Below are positions 59,022 through 64,000 of a stretch of 64,000 nt of DNA, one piece after another. Every line of letters begins with the position of its first letter. The first letter of the stretch is position 1. Both the position numbers and the translations under genes were made by a program. The notes under the pieces were generated by a model. That model was not told where the DNA came from. It ran no database searches and was given only the letters and a program-made list of their open reading frames with translations. Source of the DNA: Rhizobium sp. RCAM05350 (GTDB taxonomy: Bacteria > Pseudomonadota > Alphaproteobacteria > Rhizobiales > Rhizobiaceae); assembly GCA_024426085.1 (NCBI GenBank), contig CP087974.1, positions 3,744,001 through 3,808,000 on the forward strand, given 5' to 3'.

Positions 59022-59880
59022 CCGATACGCTCGACAGCCTGTTTGCCGAAGCAAGGTCCCGGTTTCTGCAAGCCCATATCGGCGAGGCGGCACTGGATGC
59101 GCGCGTGCTGATTTCCGGGCTGCTCGACCTGCCGGCGGTGGCATTCATGACGCGGCAGCGAAATGGTTTCGGAAAAGGACGCGCAGCGGATCCATGAGGC
59201 GATTGCGCGGCGGGCGGCGCACGAGCCGGTTCATCGCATTCTCGGGAGCCGTGAATTCTACGGCCTGACGCTTGGCATGTCTCCCGATACGCTGGAGCCG
59301 CGGCCGGATTCAGAGATGATCGTCGAGGGGCTCATTCCCTTCGCGCAGAAATTCGTGGCGGAAAAGGGCAGCTGCCATCTGATCGACCTTGGAACCGGAA
59401 CCGGGGCGATCTGCCTGGCGCTGCTGAGTGCTGTACCCGGAAGCAACCGGTGTCGGTTCCGACCTGTCGGCAGGCGCTGTTGAGATGGCGCATGCCAATG
59501 CCGAGCGCAACGGCCTCGGTGAACGCTTCGCGGCTGTGGAGAGCGACTGGTTCGGCGCAATTGTCGGCAAGTTCGACATCATTGTGTCAAATCCACCTTA
59601 TATACAGACTGAGGTCGTTGCATCGCTGGCGCCTGAAGTGCGCGACCATGACCCGGCGCTGGCGCTTGATGGCGGTGCGGATGGCCTTGACGCCTATCGT
59701 ACCATCGCTGAACATGCCGCGCGCCATCTGGCAGAGGGTGGCATTGTCGGCGTCGAGATCGGTTACGACCAGCTGCAGGTGGTCGGCCAGCTTTTCGAGG
59801 ATGAGGGCTTCCGGGTGATTGACCGGGTGAAGGATTTGGGCGGAAACGACCGTGCCATCCTGTTCGCCTTCGGCCGCTAA
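59018..59880 (+). CDS. prmC: Release factor glutamine methyltransferase, two frameshifts
   Basis: About 286 residues. It N5-methylates the Gln of the GGQ motif in release factors, so its pairing with prfA is functional. SAM site LIDLGTGTGAICLALLSAVPEATGVGSD, catalytic NPPY in DIIVSNPPYIQ, and REFYGLTLGMSPDTLEPRPDSEMIVE. Indels: one near 59160 (CGGCAGCGAAATG, expected MTR-SGEMVSEKDAQR) and G near 59439 (CCC-G-GAAGCA). The ATG overlaps the prfA stop (ATGA). Confidence 0.93.
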
Positions 59881-60082
59881 CCCCTGCAAACTGGCCCGTT
59901 TCGCAATGTTCTTTTCGAAACCGTGAAGAAAAGGCTTGGAATCATACGGGAAGCGGGCTAGGTTCCTCTTACGCACTGGGCAGAAGGTCAAAGATCAGAG
60001 ATTCGTTCCGGTCAGACCTTGCCGCAGGGATTACTCTCAAAAAGAGTTGCTAAGGTTCGACAGTGCCTGGTGCGGGTACCTG

Positions 60083-60097
60083 TTAATTTGACTTTAA
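60083..60097. promoter_or_regulatory. CtrA-type binding box TTAA-N7-TTAA upstream of the DUF4167 gene
   Basis: TTAA (60083-60086), seven bases, TTAA (60094-60097). It lies in the 353-bp gap 59881-60233, about 137 bp before the DUF4167 start. The same gap has a possible housekeeping promoter (TTGGAA-N16-CTAGGT near 59936-59963). No gene is visible in the gap. Regulation by CtrA is inferred from the exact consensus and the intergenic position. Confidence 0.55.
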
Positions 60098-60233
60098 CCA
60101 GCGACGGTACCGTCATAAGGCGGTTGGGTCGCGGCGCGTGTCTGCTTGATGCGGAATCCGTTGAGACGGAATTCCTAGCAAGCCGCGAAGCCACAAGATC
60201 ATCAATATCAAAGAGAATCCAGGTGAGTGAACG

Positions 60234-61149
60234 ATGAGGCCAGGACAGCAGAACAAGCGCGGCCGTGGGCGTAACAACAACAATACCAGCAGCAACAACA
60301 ACAGTGGCGGTGGTAACAACAACAATCATAACCGGAAGGGTTCCAACCCGCTCACCCGGACCTATGACAGTTCCGGCCCGGACGTAAAGATTCGCGGTAC
60401 CGCCCAGCACATTGCCGAGAAATATTCGACGCTCGCCCGTGACGCGCAGAGCTCCGGTGACCGTGTCGTGGCTGAAAACTATCTGCAGCACGCCGAGCAT
60501 TACAACCGCATCATCGCGGCCGCCCAGGCGCAGATGCAGGAACGTTTCCAGCGGGATGATCGCGGCGATTTCAACGATCGCAACGATTTCCAGGACCGCG
60601 ATACCAACGATCGCGACGACGACATGGACGGCAACGACAGCGACGAGAACTCCGTCGGCCAGGACCAGCAGGTCGAGCAGGAGCGTCATCACCAGCAGGC
60701 CGAACGGGCAGCAGCGCCAGTCCGATGGCGAGCGCCAGCCGCGCCAGCAGGACGGTGAGCGCCGCGAGCGCCAGCCGGAACAGCAGGATCGCCAGCCGCG
60801 TCAGTCCGACCAGGAGCGTCCGCCGCGTCAAGAACGCCAGCAGCGTCAGGATCGTCCGCGTCCGCCGCGGCCCGAACAGGCCCAGGCCCAGGCCCGTCCT
60901 GACCTTGCCCTGCAGCCTGTTATCGACGGCTCCGGCCCACAGCCGATCATCGAAGGCACGCCGGTTGAGGTTTCGCTGGAGGAAGAGGCACCGACAGGCC
61001 GCGCTCCGACCCGCCGCCGCACGGCTCCCCGCCCGCGCCGCCAGCCGCGCCGCGGCGAAGCCGGTGGTGACGAGGCAGCAGCATCCGGCGAAGCCGGTGG
61101 CGACCAGGGCGGCGATGCGCCGGCTCTGGAGCCCGTTACGACAGAATAA
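60234..61149 (+). CDS. DUF4167-family low-complexity protein, frameshifted
   Basis: About 304 residues. The N-terminus is Asn/Gly-rich (MRPGQQNKRGRGRNNNN..), followed by the only conserved block, NPLTRTYDSSGPDVKIRGTAQHIAEKYSTLARDAQSSGDRVVAENYLQHAEHYNRIIAAAQ (the DUF4167 domain), then long Asp/Arg- and Gln/Arg-rich stretches and an acidic tail (GGDEAAASGEAGGDQGGD). Probably an intrinsically disordered, RNA-binding-like protein. Extra G near 60710 (CGG-G-CAG). Conserved after prmC in rhizobia. Function unknown. Confidence 0.85.
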
Positions 61150-61197
61150 TCCGTAAAAGGCTGCCGGAAGGCGGTCTTTGCGAGAACAATGTTGGAG

Positions 61198-61228
61198 AAC
61201 CCGGTTCGCTTTGCGGCCGGGTTTTTTG
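61198..61228 (+). terminator. Rho-independent terminator after the DUF4167 gene
   Basis: AACCCGG (61198-61204) pairs with CCGGGTT (61217-61223), followed by TTTTG. It lies about 50 bases after the stop. The stretch 61229-61408 has no convincing gene. Confidence 0.8.
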
Positions 61229-61408
61229 TTGGGGCGATCTGACGTAGATATGGCTGAAAAGCGGCGGGAATACTTGGTGCCGCTTCCATCATTTGAAAGC
61301 GAAGAGGCTGCGGCCTAACTGCGGCAAAAAGCCCTCGTCAGTGAAAACCTCGATGGCTTTTGTTGTCAGGAGGGTTTTTCCGGCCGTTGCAGCCGCTATA
61401 TTCGAGGC

Positions 61409-62261
61409 ATGGAAGCATCTGATAGCGATATGTTTCGCATCATCATCAGCGCATTTCCGGAGCTTGCCACGTCGCGGTTCGAGCTGGCGACGGCGGGCTG
61501 GGATTCAGTGGCGGTCGATGTCGACGACCGGTTGATCTTCAAGTTTCCCCGCCATGCGATGGCTGAAAAGGCGCTGTTGCGCGAGGCGGAGCTTTTGGCC
61601 GTGATCCGGCCACAGATCGCGATGCCGGTTCCCTGATCTGCGCATCGTCAGCGGTCCACCCCTGTTTTCTGTGCATGAGAAGCTGAAGGGCGTGCATCTG
61701 GTCACCGCCGATTATGATCGTCTTCCCGAGGCTGCGCGGCAGCGACTGGGCGAGAGGCTCGCACGGCTCTATGCCGAGCTTCACCGGCTGGATCAGGCCG
61801 CGATGCTGGCTGCCGGAGCCGGACCGGTGGGGACGTGGCAACCGGTGGCCGCGATGCGGGAGAGGGCGCTGCCCATGCTAACGGCAGATATCCGGCAAAA
61901 GGCCGCGGCCGCGATCGACGCCTTCGAGCAGCTACCGCCGGATCCCTACGGCAAGACTTATGGCTTTTTCGATGGCCACGGCTGGAACATGGCGTTTGAC
62001 CATACAAACCAGCAATTGACCGGCATGTACGACTTTGCCGATTCCGGTTTTGCGCCGGTGCATCAGGAGTTCATCTATGCGCGTTTCGTTTCACCGGATC
62101 TTACCGAGCGGATCATCTCATCCTATGAAGTGCTGACAGGCCGGACGATCGACCGGCGGCGGGTGGAGATTCTGACGGCCGCTCACCGCCTGTCCGAGCT
62201 GGCGGAGCTTGCCGATAATCCCGAGCATGTGCGCATCATGGTCGAGAGCGTTGAAAACTGA
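61409..62261 (+). CDS. Aminoglycoside-phosphotransferase-fold kinase, frameshifted
   Basis: About 283 residues. N-lobe FELATAGWDSVAVDVDDRLIFKFPRHAMAEKALLREAELLAVIRPQI with the ATP Lys in FKFP. C-lobe with FFDGHGWNMAFDHTNQQLTGMYDFADSGFAPVHQEFIYARF: Asp and Asn of the HGDxHxxN catalytic loop are kept (D..N spacing) but the first His is Phe; MYDFAD is the metal-binding motif. T inserted at 61634 (CCC-T-GAT) gives a TGA. Substrate unknown (choline, aminoglycoside or other); it lies between the DUF4167 gene and clpB. Confidence 0.85.
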
Positions 62262-62317
62262 GCGCGGACGGCAGTCTTTTGATGCTTTCGACGAAATCGG
62301 CTGTCGGACAGAATGAC

Positions 62318-62349
62318 GCTCTTTAATTTCGAAAATTCCCGCCCCATAT
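62318..62349 (+). promoter_or_regulatory. Heat-shock (RpoH)-like promoter of clpB
   Basis: CCCCATAT (62342-62349) is a canonical sigma-32 -10 element. A -35 candidate CTTTAA (62321-62326) lies 15-16 bases upstream, a partial match to CTTGAA. About 125 bp before the clpB start. The clpB promoter is heat-shock controlled in other proteobacteria. Confidence 0.45.
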
Positions 62350-62474
62350 TCACTCCAGACGGCCGGTCCTGTGCAATGCAGGCACCGGTTCTGATAGGCT
62401 TGCCTTTTCAGGGAGCCTCATTCCAACCGTCGGCAGTGCCAGGATTGGGCTGACCGATTACCGGAGGTAGACAT

Positions 62475-64000
62475 ATGAATATTGAAAAATACTCAGAGCG
62501 CGTGCGCGGTTTTCTGCAATCGGCTCAGACCTATGCGCTGGCCCAGGGGCATCCGCAATTCGTTCCCGAACATGTGCTGAAAGTCCTGCTCGACGACGAC
62601 CAGGGCATGGCGGCATCGCTGATCGAGCGGGCTGGCGCCAGCGCCAAGGACGCAAAGCTTGCCAATGACAGCGCGATTGCCAAGCTGCCGAAAGTCTCGG
62701 GCGGCAATGGCTCTATCTCGCTTTCGCAGCCGCTTGCCAAGGTCTTCACCACGGCCGAAGAGGCTGCCAAGAAGGCTGGCGACAGCTTTGTCACCGTCGA
62801 ACGGTTGCTGCAGGCGCTGATCATCGAAACATCGGCTGCCACATCCGGCATCCTGTCCAAGGCAGGGCTGACGGCGTCCAAACTCAATCAGGTGATCAAC
62901 GACATCCGCAAGGGCCGGACCGCCGATGGCGCCAATGCCGAGGCCGGTTTTGACGCCCTGAAGAAATATGCGCGTGACCTGACGGCGGACGCCCGCGACG
63001 GCAAGCTCGACCCGGTGATTGGCCACGACGACGAAATTCGCCGCACGATCCAGGTCCTGTCGCGCCGCACCAAGAACAACCCGGTCCTGATCGGTGAACC
63101 CGGCGTCGGCAAGACGGCGATTGCCGAAGGCCTGGCCTTGCGCATCATCAACGGCGACGTGCCGGAAAGCCTCAAGGACAAGAAGCTGATGGCGCTCGAC
63201 ATGGGTTCTGCTGATCGCCGGCGCAAAGTTCCGCGGCGAATTCGAAGAGCGGCTGAAGGCCATCCTCTCGGAAGTCCAGGCGGAAGCCGGCGAAATCATC
63301 CTGTTCATCGACGAGATGCACACGCTGGTCGGTGCCGGCAAGGCGGATGGCGCGATGGACGCTTCCAATCTCCTGAAGCCGGCTCTTGCGCGCGGCGAAC
63401 TGCACTGCGTCGGCGCCACCACGCTCGATGAATACCGCAAGCATGTGGAAAAGGATGCGGCGCTTGCGCGCCGGTTCCAGCCGGTGATGGTCAACGAGCC
63501 GAATGTCGAAGACACGATCTCGATCCTTCGCGGTCTGAAGGAAAAGTACGAACAGCATCACAAGGTGCGGATCTCGGATCTGGCGCTGGTTGCTGCTGCG
63601 ACCCTGTCCAACCGCTATATCACCGACCGTTTCCTGCCGGACAAGGCGATCGACCTCATGGACGAAGCCGCATCGCGGCTGCGCATGCAGGTGGACAGCA
63701 AGCCCGAGGAACTTGACGAACTCGACCGTCGCATCATGCAGCTGAAGATCGAGCGCGAGGCCCTGAAGAAGGAAACCGACCGTGCCTCGAAGGACCGGCT
63801 GGAAAAGCTGGAGCTCGACCTCACCGGGCTCGAGGAGCAGGCCGATGCGCTGACGGCGCGATGGCAGGCGGAAAAGTCGAAGCTCGGTCTGGCTGCGGAT
63901 CTGAAGAAGCAGCTCGACGAAGCCCTGCAACGAACTGGCGGCAGCCCAGCGCAAGGGCGAATTCCAGCGGGCAGGGGAACTTGCCTATGGGGTGATCCCT
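62475..64000 (+). CDS. clpB: ATP-dependent disaggregase ClpB, 3' end off the right edge, two frameshifts
   Basis: Hsp100 disaggregase working with DnaK. N-terminus MNIEKYSERVRGFLQSAQTYALAQGHPQFVPEHVLKVLL, NBD1 Walker A VLIGEPGVGKTAIAEGLALRI, pore region MGSLIAGAKFRGEFEERLKAIL, Walker B IILFIDEMHTLVGAG, sensor CVGATTLDEYRKHVEKDAAL, then the coiled-coil M domain (IDLMDEAASRLRMQVDSKPEELDELDRRIMQLKIEREAL). Indels: T at 63210 (TTC-T-GCTG) and C near 63930 (CTG-C-AACGAA). ATG 62475 follows GGAGG. NBD2 lies outside the window. Confidence 0.95.

Noticed and set aside
1..64000. CRISPR array, prophage, integrase or IS element
   Set aside because: No regular direct repeats with spacers, no transposase or integrase domain, and no target-site duplications were seen in reading the window.

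Overview
The window is a chromosomal segment of an alphaproteobacterium, almost certainly of the Rhizobiaceae (Rhizobium/Agrobacterium-like). The evidence is gene content and order: ftsE-ftsX-ydcF facing hpt; tlpA against argH-lipoprotein-lysA-TIGR02302; etfB-etfA-hbd; secA facing a parvulin followed by argJ-GNAT-mutT; and lysC-ptsP-prfA-prmC-DUF4167-clpB. CpdR and two exact CtrA-type boxes (TTAA-N7-TTAA) fit the same assignment. GC is high and genes are tightly packed, often with ATGA-type overlaps.

Layout. 1-4.8 kb: envelope and division genes (ydcF, ftsX, ftsE), a membrane protein, hpt, cpdR and an orphan ORF. 4.9-11.3 kb: TIGR02302 protein, lysA, small lipoprotein, argH, divergent tlpA. 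11.3-15.2 kb: a GlxA-type regulator facing an SRPBCC/GST pair, then a CSS-EAL phosphodiesterase. 15.3-18.1 kb: hbd, etfA, etfB. 18.4-25.5 kb: rhomboid, cobalamin adenosyltransferase, HIG1 protein, SDR, YihY, GluQRS, AlkA, HNH nuclease, a compound repeat, DsbB and a YqaA protein; tRNA-Leu(CAA) follows. 26-31.3 kb: two small ORFs, an acyl-CoA synthetase, a FemAB/CelD-like protein and a polysaccharide flippase. 31.7-38.9 kb: secA, parvulin, argJ, GNAT, mutT, a small membrane protein and Flp pilin. 38.9-44.7 kb: methyltransferase, ComF, glutaredoxin, nitrilase, DUF1178, DUF3291, DUF3616, UbiG. 44.7-53.5 kb: a probable accessory block (SDR, two-component system, GST/HxlR, AraC-GyrI, PPK2, TetR/SnoaL) separating ubiG from lysC. 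53.6-64 kb: lysC, ptsP, a palindromic-repeat pair with a DUF559 nuclease, prfA, prmC, DUF4167, an APH-fold kinase and the 5' part of clpB.

The dominant feature is reading-frame damage. About 40 otherwise recognisable genes, including secA, prfA, clpB, lysC and ptsP, carry one to four small indels. They fall into classes with specific sequence contexts. The commonest (about 35 cases by hand count) is a single extra base between the C and G of a CG step, most often C|GAA. Smaller classes are an extra C in CTG|AAC, loss of one GC unit in GCGCGC runs, and +/-1 in homopolymers. tRNA-Leu has an extra C that breaks its acceptor stem. The parsimonious reading is a systematic sequencing or consensus artefact, so the split genes are annotated here as single loci with the shift positions given.

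Biologically most interesting are the inverted REP-like palindromes tied to a DUF559 endonuclease gene wedged between ptsP and prfA, the CtrA-type boxes upstream of ftsE and of the DUF4167 gene, and the accessory block between ubiG and lysC.
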